Shown: in pieces, positions 11,739 to 23,812 of the stretch | How the letters are laid out: each line of letters opens with the position of its first letter | Numbering within the stretch: position 1 is the stretch's first letter | Assembly: GCA_002049455.2 (NCBI GenBank) | Contig: KV918993.1 | Location: 1 to 64,000, forward strand | DNA: 64,000 nt | Source of the DNA: Porphyra umbilicalis | Lineage: Eukaryota; Rhodophyta; Bangiophyceae; Bangiales; Bangiaceae | Reading direction: 5' to 3' | Made by a program: the position numbers and the translations under genes | Notes under the pieces: model-generated | What the model was told of the DNA's origin: nothing | What the model saw: the letters and a program-made list of their open reading frames with translations, nothing else | Database searches by the model: none

Positions 11739-12580
11739 TAGGGTTGCTAAGCGCGCCCCGATTTTGGGGGCGCGGTGTCGCCCAGCCCCAGTAAGCGCCC
11801 GAAAGCGCCCTAAACGCACCGAAAAGCGCCCCAAAGCGCCTTAAGCGCCCAAATGAACTCAGTATGAATCACGCACTAAAAAAAGAGAAGTACAGAAGTG
11901 GTGCCCGTGGCTGCTCTCTCAAGCATCATGTAAGAGAGAGTTGCGCCTGGAACTATACTCCACGGCCGATAGAGCACGCCAGGTCCGACGATAAACTACC
12001 CTATTTGCATTCCGGAGCGGTTGGGGATCGATCCCTCATCCTTCCGATGCAGTACTGTGCAGCTCCGCTTTCTTTCGTACTGACAGTTATTCGTGGCCCC
12101 GACGCTCGCGCGCCATCTGTGGGCGTGCCACGCATACGAGGGCAGTCGTCACAGGTTGGTGGCAAAATTCCTCTGGACGTCTGATAGCCCATTGTCAGGG
12201 TTCCCTTCGGCTGGGACAGCAGCTGTTTATAGCTGCTGGGTCAGCAGCCTGCTCGTTGTCGGAGGTCGTCGAGTTTTGACCGGCACTTGACAGTGTCATG
12301 TCTATACAGTGCGTTCTCGTTATAAGAGAATCGTTTTCAAGAGAATATGGGTCGCGAGTCTTGCATTCCAGTCCGTGTAGGCCACTTTTATTCATATTGA
12401 GCTGAATCAGCTGTCTCTTGTAACGAGAACGCACTGTACTTAGCTGAGCAGAAATTATAGTTTGCGCCCCAAAAGCGCCCCTTCCCATATGGGGCGCGTG
12501 GCGCTTACGCACCAAAATCGCACTGTTAAGCGCGCCCACAAAGCGCCCTTAAGCGCGCCCCGATGCGTTTAGCAACCCTA
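11739..12580. mobile_element. Non-autonomous hAT-type transposon (842 bp) with 8-bp target duplication
   Basis: The element begins TAGGGTTGCTAAGCGC and ends with the inverted form (reverse complement of the right end TAGGGTTGCTAAACGC). It is flanked on both sides by the same eight bases, GTGCTTGC (11731-11738 and 12581-12588). An 8-bp duplication and a (C/T)AGGGTTGC-like terminus are features of the hAT superfamily. Both subterminal regions are packed with AAGCGCCC/AAGCGCGCCC motifs, as expected of hAT transposase binding sites. No transposase ORF is present, so it needs a source elsewhere. A second MITE is inserted at 12307. Confidence 0.88.
12307..12436. mobile_element. 130-bp Tc1/mariner-type MITE nested in the hAT element
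   Basis: Both ends read inward CAGTGCGTTCTCGTTA, followed by AAGAGA after one or two differing bases. The element is flanked by TA on each side (12305-12306, 12437-12438), the Tc1/mariner/pogo target. It sits wholly inside the hAT element, so it inserted later. No coding capacity. Confidence 0.8.
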
Positions 12581-12588
12581 GTGCTTGC

Positions 12589-15117
12589 ATCGCTGTTGCG
12601 AGGCCGTACTCGAGCTTTTGATTGGCTATCGTGCGATCTGTGCGCGCTTGGAGATTGCCGAGATAGGAAACGCCGAAAATTGCATTCACGGATGAACGCC
12701 GTGAATGCAGCCGTGAATGCTGTGCTCGCACCTGAGGGGGGGGGGCGGAGGGGCGCGCTGCGGGGGGGGGGGGGGCAGTTAGAGCATCGCTGACAAATAA
12801 ACCATGTGATATTCGATGGTCTCGTCAGTTCTTGCCATCGCTGACCTTACCTAGAGGATTACCCAGCGACGTGCACCACCCCCCTTCCCGCTCCCAGCCG
12901 CCCTCTCCTCACCGCACGGCCACCGTCGGGCTTCTGCCGTCGCAGCCGCTGCCACAGCCGCTCCCACAGCCGCTACCCGCTGCTCACTCCCTGGCTGCGG
13001 CGGAAGCTCAGGGCCGCTGTCGCCACGAGCCCACCACCTGCGGTGGCAGTCCGGCCGCCGCCGTCGCCGCTCCATCCGCTGGCCCGTTGCGGCACCTCCC
13101 CGCCGCGCCACGCCCCGCTGCCCCCACCTCCCCCCCCCCTCACATGCTTCCTCCTGGGTTTCGCTCACGCTTCCCCCCTCTGTGTGTATCACGCGTCAAG
13201 AACGACCTGTGACGGTTGGGGGCAGTGGTGACCGGCGGCGGACCGCTGGCGCTGTGCGCGGCGGCGGCGGGTGTGCAACGTGGAGTGGGGCGATGCTGTG
13301 GCTTTCATCCGAGTTTTTAAGGCTGCGTGTATCATCTCTGATGTCTGGGGGGCACAAAAACTGCTGTTCAGAGGCTGAGCGGTAGGATTTGAGCCGCCGG
13401 AGGTTGGGGTGCTGTTGTGTGGATAAAATCGGGGAACACAGAAGACATGAAAACTTGAGAGCAAAAGCGGTGACGCAGCACTCCCACAAGCAACACCCCG
13501 ACCAGGGGCGGTGCTCATAGAAACGCTGCGTCGTACCGGAGGCTGTGCCACCGCCCGCTAGCCGGTGCCGGCTACTGCTTTTATACTCTCAAACGGTGTC
13601 TGCACAGGCCCCACCCCCCTGCTCGTGGGCGTCCCCAGAGCGGGGAGGGGGCCTTCGACAGGCACCCAACAGGCTAACAACAGGGGGGCACGCGTCCACA
13701 CCTCCCGGGTGCCAGCAACAAAGCAAAGGCCCAGCGCCCTACCGGGGTCCTCCTGCGCCCCTACCTAGGCGCCGGGTCAAACATCAAGACGAGGACGGGT
13801 CCTCCCCAAGCGGGTCGGCCCGTCAAATCACACAACAACCGCAACGTGACGCCGCCCGGCCCACCACCGGCGGCGCGCAACCCATCCAATCAGACGCCGC
13901 GCGCGGACCCACCACACCGCCGCGGCCCGTCATTGGCCACAGCCAAGGGCCTCCATCACGCCGTGCGCGAGGTTGACGCCATGGCTGACAGTGGCAGGAA
14001 TCGTATATTTACACCGACACCTGGTTGCTGGATCCACCAAGAGCCCGTTTTCCCCCCAAATTGCTCGTAACACTTGTTGTGAATCTTCGTACGCTGGAGC
14101 AGTGTTATGATAGCTCGTATTCCGTCCAAAAAACTCGTTGTAGCGTGGTGGCGACGTAATTAGGTCGTAGTTAAGAGCTCTATGAAGTTCGCTCAAGTTC
14201 TTTCATGTGCTACTTGATATACTAAACGGGTGCGGTGCTCAGTACCGGATCTGTGCCGAGTAGGGCAAGAAATACGTAGAAGGACACCACACAGCACGTT
14301 GTCAAATTGGGTCACGGAGAACTTAAAATATATGCGAACCGTGAGAGGTCGTGAGAGAAATGTTTTTCCATGCAGCAAACCTCGTGACACCATCCTCGCA
14401 AATGTCGCTGTGTCGATCTCTAAAAGGCTCTGTCTGAGAAGGCTTTCTGACACCCCCAGAGACCTTCTTACCCCACCCACCTGGTCACCCCTACCCATGT
14501 GCGTACTCGTCTACTCCCAATAGCTGCGGGCACCGCCCAACCACGGACACTTGTGCTTGCCTCCTTTCCTGTCCTCTCCCACTCCTTTCTCCTGCTGGCA
14601 GGGGGGGGGGGGCGAGGGGGGCTGCACATACATGCCGAGGGGGTCGGGGAGGATGGGGGCGCAAACGGTGTCGCTAGAGTGGGACGGCTGCTGGCATTGC
14701 CGTGCAGAGCTCTGGCAGGGTCATGGGGCAGGTCCTCCTTGCGCGATCAAACGGCACCCTTCACACCCAGTTCAAGGCAGACTTGGCGTACACAGTATGC
14801 ATTCTTGCGGGCACATGGAGACCTCTGCTCGGACGCCTCACCGTCGTAGCTTGTGTCAGCCAGACTTTGTTCAGTACCTGTTGGCATGATAGTCTGCTAC
14901 CAATGGGGACCCAGGATGCGCCCCCGGTCAACCGGGCAGCCAACCAGCGGGCTGGAAAACGTCAAGCCTTGTGCTTGGGGATAGCGGGGCGATTAATAAT
15001 AATTCGAAGTGCTGGGCGGCGCCAATGCGCGCCCTCGGCATGTGTGCAGGTGACTGCCATGCTGCCCCCAGCCCCGCTCCTGGCTGCCGCCCAAGTGCAC
15101 AAGTGCTGCCAACATCC
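12589..15117. other. Non-coding spacer with one dispersed repeat
   Basis: Two long G runs near 12736-12775, C/T-rich DNA and short open frames without recognisable domains. The segment 14023-14069 is an inverted copy, about 90 percent identical by eye, of 23637-23682 (shared core TTGCTGGATCCACCA and GAGCCCGTTTT). Nothing else is supported. Confidence 0.4.
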
Positions 15118-15272
15118 CCGCTCGCTCTCCTGGCCGACCGCTCGGCCCACCCTCCTGGCGGACCGCCCCGCCCACCCTCTGGTCGACCGCCCCACCCACC
15201 CTCCTGGCCGGAAGCCCCGGCCACCCTCTGTTCGATCGCCCCGCCCACCCTCCTGCCGACCGCCCTCGTTCC
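15118..15272. repeat. Minisatellite, about six units of about 27 bp
   Basis: Degenerate tandem units built on CCACCCTCCTGGCCGACCGC. Spacing varies by a few bases and units differ by substitutions, so it is an old array. No function can be read. Confidence 0.6.
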
Positions 15273-16601
15273 TGTCGTATTCTTATCTGCATCCCCTCCA
15301 TCCCACGCATTCTCTCCAGCTCGCACGGGGGCGGGGGGGAGTCACTCTACGACGGGCCGGACGACGTTTGCAGTCGCTGGACTAGTGGTGGTGGCGATTG
15401 GGTGGGGATCCACACTGGCGCAGTGTGGATAGTGTGACGCGCGCGGTGGGTGGGTGGTGGATGGGTTGGATGAACTGACCACGTACTTCTTTTTCGTGTT
15501 CGCTCGCCCGTCCCCCATGTATCCTTACCATGCATATGTGCGATGGCTTCCTCTTTCTTGGCTTCTGTTTCTTTGCAAACCAATGGGTGTTGCTGACATC
15601 GAAGTCGAGTAACTTGTGTCATACGCACATGCATGCGTGGTGTCCGCGAGTCGCTGACATGGTGAGCTTGCTGTTGTCCGGTGGCCTGTAGCTCTGTCAG
15701 AGTTTGCGGCTGTGTGCAGTTAGCTACATGTCTGCGTGACTCTGTAGCACACCGTGGCTTTCTTATCGATTTCGTGTCTGCTCTGCCACCCGTGCCCGCG
15801 CCGAGCAACAATAAAGCGACCGTGTCTTTCAATGCATCTTTGGCATGTATCCTCAATGCTGGCCGGTGTCACATCCTTTCCTCCGTCAGGGTCTTGCTCC
15901 ACTTCTTCCCCGAGACCTCCGAGGGATCATTGCGGCGAGTCTCGCAACATATGTCTCGAAGGATGTGAACTTCTCCTTAAAGATTGGGCAAAGAGGAGTT
16001 ATGTACTCATTTTCGATCTCTCTCTGAACGCAAAGGGGTCGAGCAGCAATACGGTTCGGCCTTGTTGCAGATACCTTGGAACCTGACACGAGATTTCATC
16101 AACGCGCTGTGCATCGTGCAGCCCACGAGCAGAGGAATGTTGCGCCCACTCCGGGGCGGTGGGTGGAAAGAAAGCAGGCAGTTTTCGCAACCTGACGCCA
16201 CTCTACCGGCGTTGCCCGCTCTGGCAGCCGTGGCAGCCGACACCTCTCGTGGCCTCCTGCGAAGTGACCATCATTACTCCATTGTGGACACGCGACAGAC
16301 GCCAAGGCCAAGAGCACGGAGGCAGGCGGATTCCTTGCCGGTATGGCACTGAGGGCTGCGGCGGATAGTGGTGCTTCCGGGAGGGCGGGCGGCGCTTGTT
16401 GGGGGTGTGGGGAGCAGCGTGCGGGGGGGCAGCAGTGGGGGAAGCGGGGAGTAGTCAGATCGAAAGGTGATGCTGTGGTCCGACGGAGTCCTGCCTGAGC
16501 GACGAGACATTTGGACTCTCTGCCGCCGCCACCGACGTGTCAGCCGCACCGGGGGATAATCGCTGGTGGCGGCCGCAGCGGACGGGGCTGCAGCGGCACT
16601 A
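15273..16601. other. Non-coding spacer
   Basis: T/G-rich then mixed composition; open frames are short and lack recognisable domains on both strands. No TIR or tandem repeat identified. Confidence 0.4.
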
Positions 16602-17569
16602 TAGGAACAGAACCGCGATCAAACCGCGATCACTGTCATACTCAGAGCGCTGATGGTCTGGGGGTGAAACCGCCATCAAACCGCGATCTGCCGGACTTTG
16701 ATTGGCTCACAGTCGCCCTCACGAGATCCCCCACTTCCTCCCCGCTTCACCATCCTGGCCAAGTAGACAACAAACAAGCACGCAGAATGCACCTATTGCA
16801 TGCACAAAAACAGAGCAGCGCATGGAGAGGCGGGTTAGACATCAGGTAGAGGCAGAAACACCAACAGCATTGCACTCCCCTCGGACCCACGGCATGTAGT
16901 TGATAATGCGAGCAGAACACAAACAGCAGACGCCACAGCACTCAAACGTCGGCTGCCGACACTAACAACGCTCCCCTTATCCTGTGACACGTCGCGTCGC
17001 CACTCACAAACACGACCATCCCTCCCCTCCCCCCCCCCCCCAAACAAACGAAGCGAAGCAGGCACCGGTAGGTACTAGACACAGCCGCAGAAGACGATTT
17101 GCCCCGCAGCACACAGCAGATCCAGAAGGGGTCGGTGATATCACAGTTCCACCCACAACTGGTTGCGGCTCCCCGCACTCCCCCCGATCCCCCCTGTCGC
17201 CAAACATAGAGAACATGGAGAGGCTTACCAGTACTCAACAATGTAGAAAAGCGGTCAGATGCGGTCGTACGTGCGCACGCAAACCGGCAACGGCGCACCA
17301 CCATGACGACGTCGAGGGGAGATGGCAAGAGGACAACGGCAAGTCGGTGTCGAGGCGAAGTCGTCGGAGCACCTGCACAGACCAGACAATCAATGATGCT
17401 TTCGCCCAATCAGAGACGATTTGAGAGCCATCTGCAACGCTGTGCTGGAGGGCTCTGAGAGAACCTTCTGAGAGAGGTCACCTGGATGTAAGCCACTCCA
17501 AGTGCCAGACCGTGCCGCTGCAGGGCCCCTTTTTCAGAAGATCGTGGTTAGATCGCGGTTCTGTTCCCG
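16602..17569. mobile_element. Candidate TIR element, about 970 bp
   Basis: The left end (from 16604) reads GGAACAGAACCGCGATC then AACCGCGATC. The right end, read on the other strand, is GGAACAGAACCGCGATC then AACCACGATC: about 30 bp of inverted repeat with few mismatches. TA lies immediately outside both ends (16600-16601, 17570-17571), compatible with a TA target duplication, although the first two element bases differ. Further CCGCGATC/CCGCCATC motifs recur inside the left end. No transposase-like ORF was found. Confidence 0.5.
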
Positions 17570-18025
17570 TAGGGCGGGTGGGCGAGACGTCACGAGTTGC
17601 TCAGCTAGAACTGTAAAGAGATGGAAAGTCGCCACAGTAGCAGATGTCGCAGGTGCCCGCTATGTAGCGGAGAGGATGTGGCGGCGTCAGGCAGGCAAGC
17701 GCTGGCAGCGACCACGACCGAGACACCACGCCGAGTCAGCGGACCTGCGGATCGATGCGGATCGCGCCGCAACCCCCAGCTTTGTGAGCTCCGGGAAGCC
17801 TCTTTTTCGCTCAGGATGCACCGTTCTTTGGCGCTCATCGAAGAACTTGGTGGAATGGGAAATCTCATTTTCCCAACAATTGCCGATCGTTGTTTGTGGA
17901 AGGGCAGATTGGTCCTGCGTCTAGAAGTAAATGTGATGATGTCGGGCACATGGGTAGATAAATGTGGCAAAATTGGACTTTTCCAGCACACGACTTGATA
18001 CGCACCCCTCGAAGAGATTGTCTTA

Positions 18026-18153
18026 TTGTGCTTCTCACAAAAACTGGACCTCGGTGCATCAGCTTCCGTTGCAAAATCACTATTTCATTGGCTTAGGGGG
18101 CGGTTCATGATGCTGAAGCGGATGTTGCGGATCCAGTTTAGTGAGAAGCACAA
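18026..18153. mobile_element. 128-bp MITE, family TTGTGCTTCTCAC (copy 1)
   Basis: The ends are inverted copies of TTGTGCTTCTCAC followed by AAACTGGA, with TA on each side. The body is nearly identical to a second copy at 41994-42122, including GGACCTCGGTGCATCAGCTT. The right TIR here has lost a few T residues relative to copy 2. It is Tc1/mariner- or Stowaway-like by its TA target; no coding capacity. Confidence 0.8.
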
Positions 18154-18195
18154 TAATGACGTGTAGGATCACATCCGAGTCGTACCCCCATTCTA

Positions 18196-18644
18196 TTGCT
18201 AACCTCCAAAAAATGGCGGTTGCAGAGAGAAGGGAAGCAGAGCCGACGACACAGCATAGAAATGAAGTCGGATTGGCTGTTCGACAAGCCACGATCAAAC
18301 TATTGGCTGGGAGTTACCGCCAGTGATCTTGCAAGCCAATCAACGTGTCTTGCAGGAGTCACGCAGAGCCATTGCAACCCACAATGGGATTTCCTGAGAT
18401 TTTTGGGCCGCTTGCTTGGGCCTGGAGAGGGCATGGAGAGGGTTCTGGGCCAGACCTGTGATTTCTCATGAGATCAACAAGTTTCTTCAGATTTGGTGAG
18501 ATCCTGATGTGCGTCTCCAGTGCGCAGAGCTGCATGAGGAGACTGTGTAAGGAACTCACGTGGTTCCTAGCCTTTCCATTGGTCCACATACGCTGTTGAA
18601 TGATTGCAACCACTCTGCAACCGCCGAGTTTTGGAGGTCAGCAA
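18196..18644. mobile_element. 449-bp TIR element with TA target duplication
   Basis: The left end reads TTGCTAACCTCCAAAA then GGCGGTTGCAGAG. The right end, inverted, reads TTGCTGACCTCCAAAA then the same GGCGGTTGCAGAG, about 33 bp of TIR with few mismatches. TA flanks both ends (18194-18195, 18645-18646). It lies 42 bp from the neighbouring MITE. No transposase ORF inside, so non-autonomous. Confidence 0.72.
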
Positions 18645-21600
18645 TATTCTAGAGATTAAACCTCTAGAAGCGATCGTGGGGGCCGTTTCCAACGCCTGAG
18701 AGGCGGTAGAGTTGCAAACGATTTAGATCCACATCTCCCTCATGACGCCATTGCGATGGGGCCACTTTTCCCGGGTTCTGCTGCTGAACGCCAATTTCTC
18801 ATCCGATTTGATGCCATTGTAGCCTCCTTATTGCTCGGGGGGACGTGGCATTCAGGCGATAAAACGGCCAGTCATGAATGTGGGGGGCTGGGGGGGACCG
18901 AACGTCGGCGCCTATGCTCGGCGCTAGCTGCCGGCATGCCGGCGGCGGCGTGCCCACGAGCGGCCGCGCCGCCGGCACCGCCCCACGGGCGGGCCAGGTG
19001 ACTGGTGTGGCGGCTGCGGCCGCGCGCGCCGTGGCCGAGGGGCATGGGGACGTGTGCTCGTCGGGGGCCGTTGCGACAGCCGATCGGGCGGGAAGCGCCG
19101 CCGCCGCCGCCACCGCCACCGCTGCTGCCGGCTGCCAAGCCGCGTCGTGCAGCGCACTGTCGGGGGGTGCCGCCGCGCTGGTCGCGGCAGGGGGGGGACG
19201 TAGCGTCGGCACCGCCCCCTCCAGCACCCAATGGCCACCGGCCCGCCACGCCGCGGCCAGTGATGCGCAGCACCGTGGCGGCGGAGCGCGGTGGGGCAGC
19301 CAGGGCGTGCCACGCCCCGGCACGCCCCCCCCCACCAACAAAATCCGCCAAGCGGTTTCTGCCGCCACGACCCTGGCCACCGGCCGCCGCGCCGCGCGCA
19401 GCGCCACGCCATAGAGGGAAGATGATTGGCCCGCGGTAACGGGGTGGTGCCGCATCCTTACCCATCTTCGCCAATGCCAGAGGCCGCAATGCCACGGGCG
19501 CCTCCGTGCTGGCGCTCTCGGTAGCTGAGGAGGCAGCGGCGGCTTTTTGCGCGTCTGCGAAAAGGCGAGGATACGCTCCGTCGCCGTCGGCGGCAGTGGG
19601 GGCGGTCTGGTGGACGGGGACTGCTGCCACCGCCGTCACCCCCACCGCTGCCACAAACCGCGAATCAAATACGCCTGACGCGCCGCTGAGGGTGGCCGAC
19701 CAGCCGTATGAAGCCAGGAAAGGTGAACGAGGTGTGGCTGCGGCAGAAGGCGGGGCCGCTCCAGCGGCGCGGCAGCCTGCGCCTCGACAGGCGGCGCCGG
19801 TGGCCGTGGCGCAGCGAACGGTCCCGCGTTCGGCGGCCACCTCTGCTGGTTGCACCACAGCATCGGTGAGGGCGGGTGCGCCGGCGGTGGTAGGGTACGC
19901 TCCTTTCCCTGCCGCCCGCTCGCCGGCCCTGAAGCCGCGCTGAAACGCGGCGCAGCGGCGTCGGTTTTGTGGAGTGGCGGCGGTCGCCGGCAGGGCAGCG
20001 GCGGCCGCGCCAGCGAAGGGGACTCACGGCGTAGGTGGCGGTGGCGGCAGCAGCAGCGGGCACCGCGGCAACGCTGCAGCAGCGATTTTCACACAAAGCT
20101 CGTATGTCTGGAATGGCACTGCTTGCGATTTCATGTCGGTGCAAAACAGCATGATGGAGTGGGATTTCGCCCATTCTGACTGGGTAGGCGTGATAAGGAG
20201 CGTCACTTTACCCAGGGTGAATGACAAAGTCAAGCACCGCACGACTTTGGTTTTTGGCATACTACTCACCCAAGGGTTGCTTCCCTTCACCACCAGACAC
20301 GCCCAGGCATCCTGTGAGAGTCAGTAGGATGTCCGAAAAAAAACAAAACACCACGTGACAATCGACCGAGGACCTCAAGTAGGATAGAGGACATTCCCTG
20401 GTCACGTCGGTGTGCTCAGCATGGTACAACAAGGGCTACTTCATGCTCATATGACACCCTTCCTGCTGCCCCTCACGCGTGCCCCGCGACCGATGAGAGC
20501 TTTGAACGCAGTTGGTCCGAATGAACCTCGTAGATTATTCTGATTAAGTCCAGCGGTCAGCAGTTTTCTATTCAATGACCAGACGATGTGCAGCCTGAGT
20601 ACAGCACGACACAGCCGCAGCACCTTGCATGAAACAACAATTGAGAGGCCTCAGAACGCTTGAAGTCTGACCGACACGGCTCGCAAGACAGCGACCATGC
20701 ATGAGATTTCAATTAAAGTACATGGATTAACAGCTCTCATATGAGCAGTGTCTGATTATCTGTTGATGACCGGTTTTCGGTCTGCTAGTCACAACCTCTG
20801 GTGAACGGTCTCTTCCGTGGGCCCCGACTATCTGAGGAAAGGGTCACTGCCCACGGTCACTGCCCACACGCCGCCATTGCCTCACAGCCCCGCCCTCCCG
20901 ACCCAGTATGCGAACAAGGGAGAGTTCATGCGTTGGCACTATGGAGGAAAAAGCTAGGCGGGGTATTCGCGTGAGCGGAAAAGGCATGAGGTCACCATCA
21001 TCGTGCCCACCGTTGCGTCGGTAGCCAGCCACGGCTGTACGTGGGCACCTGCTGTGGGCTGCTCCGATGGTCCGGACCGCGGCTGTGCGCGTGGCAATGA
21101 GAGTAGAATAACTAGGAGCTGATTGCTGGAGTGTTCTGGATTGTACGTCAAAGCAATCCTAGCACTGGCCAATCCAATGGAGCACGTGCTTTTTTCTGGC
21201 ACTGCCCCATCTTGTGGATAGCATATATGCGCTTCTGTGCCTGCCTATATCGATTCCCACTGCTTTGTGTTGGAAAAAACACTGCGGCTGGTCTCCCATA
21301 CTGTACTCGTTCCTTCTAACCAGCTGGAAACAAAACGGGAATTCTCTGTTCGCGCGTTTCTCGTAGTCTAGCAGGGGCGCCTTGGCAGATGACACGTCAG
21401 CCGCGGCGTGGTGGGCAGCCATGCAGGAAAGCACACAAGACGAGGAGTTCTGTAGCGGCGACTGGCTGCCAGTGAGGAGAGGAGCAGAGACGGCCGAAGT
21501 AGCAGAGAAGCGGGACGCGGTGCGGGATCGAGACAGCACTGGTGGGGCGGTGGGAATCGCCCACATCATGTCCATGATGACGTCAGCACGTCGTCAGGCT

Positions 21601-21841
21601 GTTGTGGGTCTAAATTGACGACCCGCCCACAACGCAAAATTGCGCCCCCGACCCAACCCCACCCAACCCTCCCCCAACCCCCCCTCCCGACCCCCCCCAA
21701 CCCCCTTCCCATCCTCCCCCCGCCCAGTTTTCCGTTCAAACTTTCGAATGGGAGCTGCGTGTCTTTTGTGGGTACGTTGATGATGGGGAGCCGGTCGGGG
21801 TGGGAGGGTGCTCGGTGGTGGGGGGTGGGGGCGGTATGGGA
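18645..21841. other. Non-coding spacer
   Basis: Very GC-rich at 18890-20080, where open frames on both strands are alanine/arginine/glycine-rich and lack ATG starts with recognisable domains, then AT-richer to 21600. A 328-codon minus-strand frame at 18872-19858 begins with GTG and matches nothing known to me. No gene is supported. Confidence 0.4.
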
Positions 21842-22300
21842 CGGGAGGCGGCGGGGCTGGCGACGTGTTGGGCGCTGCGCCAGTGGCGCCGCCACACCCT
21901 CTGAGCGAGACGGCGACGGCGGGCGGCGGGGGCCAGGCACCGGCGGCGGTGTGGGGGCGCTGTGGTTGTGGTCGACGTAGACCGCATGTCATCGGTCGTG
22001 AAACGCGGAGAGGGGGGAGTGAGGGCGAGTGTGGCCGGGGGCGGCGACGACGGAGACGTGTCGGACGCCGCGGCGGCGACGCCATACCCGCCGAGCGAGG
22101 CAGCGGCGGCCGGGGCGGCGGGTCAAGTGGAGACTACCAGCTCCGCACGTCATCCGCCATGCAAGGCGGCGCTGGAGGTGGGGGGGGGAAGTGAAGCCGG
22201 GGGCGGCGGCGACGGCGACGTGTCGGCCGCCGCGCTGGTGACGCCGTCACCCGCCGAGCGAGGCGGCGGCGGCCGAGGCGGCGAGACGACCAGCTTGTGG
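21842..22300. repeat. Three GC-rich tandem units, about 170-185 bp apart
   Basis: Related segments begin near 21842, 22026 and 22196. Each is a GGCGGCGACGNCGACGTGTCGG-like GC-rich core followed by GCCGCCG...GAGCGAGGC and a GGCGGCGG tail. The second and third are the most alike; the first is diverged. They look like tandem duplication of a GC-rich unit rather than a coding repeat, since the alanine/glycine frames through them lack a supported start. Confidence 0.45.
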
Positions 22301-22515
22301 TGGGCCATGGCGCCCCTCCATTCTTTTCGCGGCCACCCAGCCGCGCGCCGTGTACTACGCGCGGTAGACCCGCGTGTGGTGGGTGGGGGCGGCGGCCACC
22401 GCCGCTGCAGGCGTTTCCTCCGCACCTGCCGCGGACGCGGCGGTGGGCGGTGGACGACCACGCGTGGGACGCGCGCCCGCATGCAGGGGCGACCAGCGGC
22501 CGCGGCGGTGGCAGC

Positions 22516-22547
<32 letters not shown>

Positions 22548-23812
22548 TTGTGGCTCCCGCAGTGGCGGCGCGTGGGCGTCGTTCGTCTGCCGCCACGCGC
22601 AGCTGCCGCAGTCGGATGCGCGACCGCCGCTGCCGTAGGGGCTACTCGGCCACCCCCGCGGCGGCAGCGGCGTCGCTGCCGCCGCCGCCCGTCGCGTGGC
22701 GGCCGTCGGAGCGGTCACGAAGGACCGCCGCGGCGGCGCCCAGCCGGCGGGCGTCCTCTCCACTGCCCGCGGTGGGGCACCTCCGGATCATGCACGACAG
22801 CGGGGGCGCTGGCTTCGGCCTCCCCCCTCAATGGCGTGGGGTCCCGCCGGGATTGGGGCACGTCCGACCCTGCCCCCCGCTGCTGCTGGTCCTCGCCCCC
22901 ACCAGCGGGTGCCCCCCGTCGACGCTGCGCGTTTGCGCGCGTGGGGATGGCCTGTGGCGGCCGCCCCGGTGGTCGCCGGTGCCGCAGCGTCGGCCCCCCC
23001 CCCGCCCCTCGTGGCAGCAGCGGCGGGTACGCGGCGGCCGGCTTGTCAGCCGATGGGGCAGGGGCCCCGGTCGGGCGCACCCCGAGCGGCCCCCCGCACC
23101 GAGGCGCGCAGCGTGTTAGCGTCGGCGCCGCGTTAGCGGTGCGTCGCCGCCGCCGCGCACGCGGGGACGAGCCGCCGACGGCGGCTCAGTCGGGGCGCGG
23201 CGGCGCAGCGGGCGCCGGCGCCGAGCGTCACGTCGCTGCGGGGGATGCGAGGCTTACTACTTGCACGACGTGAGTGGGAACGAGTGAAGACGGGATGGGG
23301 GGGGAGTCGACACCCGCCGCGGTCGCCCCGCTGGTCCGCCGTCCCACGAACGTGGTCACCGCGGCGAAAATGGCGTCAGGGTGATTGTACGGGGCTCCCA
23401 TGGTGGCTGCCCTTTGGTGTGGGTGAGAATGGGGTGAAAAAAGTACATGGAGGCTCTGTTGGCGTGGCGAGACAGTGGCGAGGTGTAGGTAGCCATGTGT
23501 CTGAGCGGCGTTGCCCACTTGTCAGAGCACACCCTCAAGAGATGCTCGTGACTCTCTGGTCTATCTTTCGTCGTGTGAAAATGGTTTTGTCGTTACGCAA
23601 GTCCAGGGTGTTTTTGCGAACGCGCTTTCAGTTTTGTACGAGCGATTTGGGAGAAAAACGGGCTCGTGGTGGATCCAGCAACGGGGTGCACTGCAGCTTC
23701 CACGTCGAGCTACTAGCCCACTAGTCGCCACGCTCCGCTGCACCACCGACGGTCCGTGTTTCTCCGCCGCTACGGGCTGCTGCTGTGTGACGCCTGCCCA
23801 CCACACTCAAGT
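22301..23812. other. Spacer upstream of PRXL2-like gene 1
   Basis: GC-rich to about 23230, then ordinary composition. It contains the inverted copy (23637-23682) of the repeat at 14023-14069. The promoter of the gene at 23813 should be in its last few hundred bases; no TATA box was assigned. Confidence 0.4.

Noticed and set aside
12307-12436. Possible tRNA or hairpin ncRNA
   Set aside because: The fold is explained by TIRs with TA targets; no cloverleaf or T-arm consensus.
15118-15272. CRISPR-like array
   Set aside because: Direct degenerate repeats without unique spacers, in a eukaryotic nuclear sequence.
18872-19858. 328-codon minus-strand ORF with a hydrophobic stretch
   Set aside because: Starts with GTG, alanine/glycine/arginine-rich, no family resemblance; GC-rich DNA gives such frames by chance.
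21962-23119. 385-codon plus-strand ORF
   Set aside because: Non-ATG start, covers the tandem GC-rich units, low complexity, no domain.
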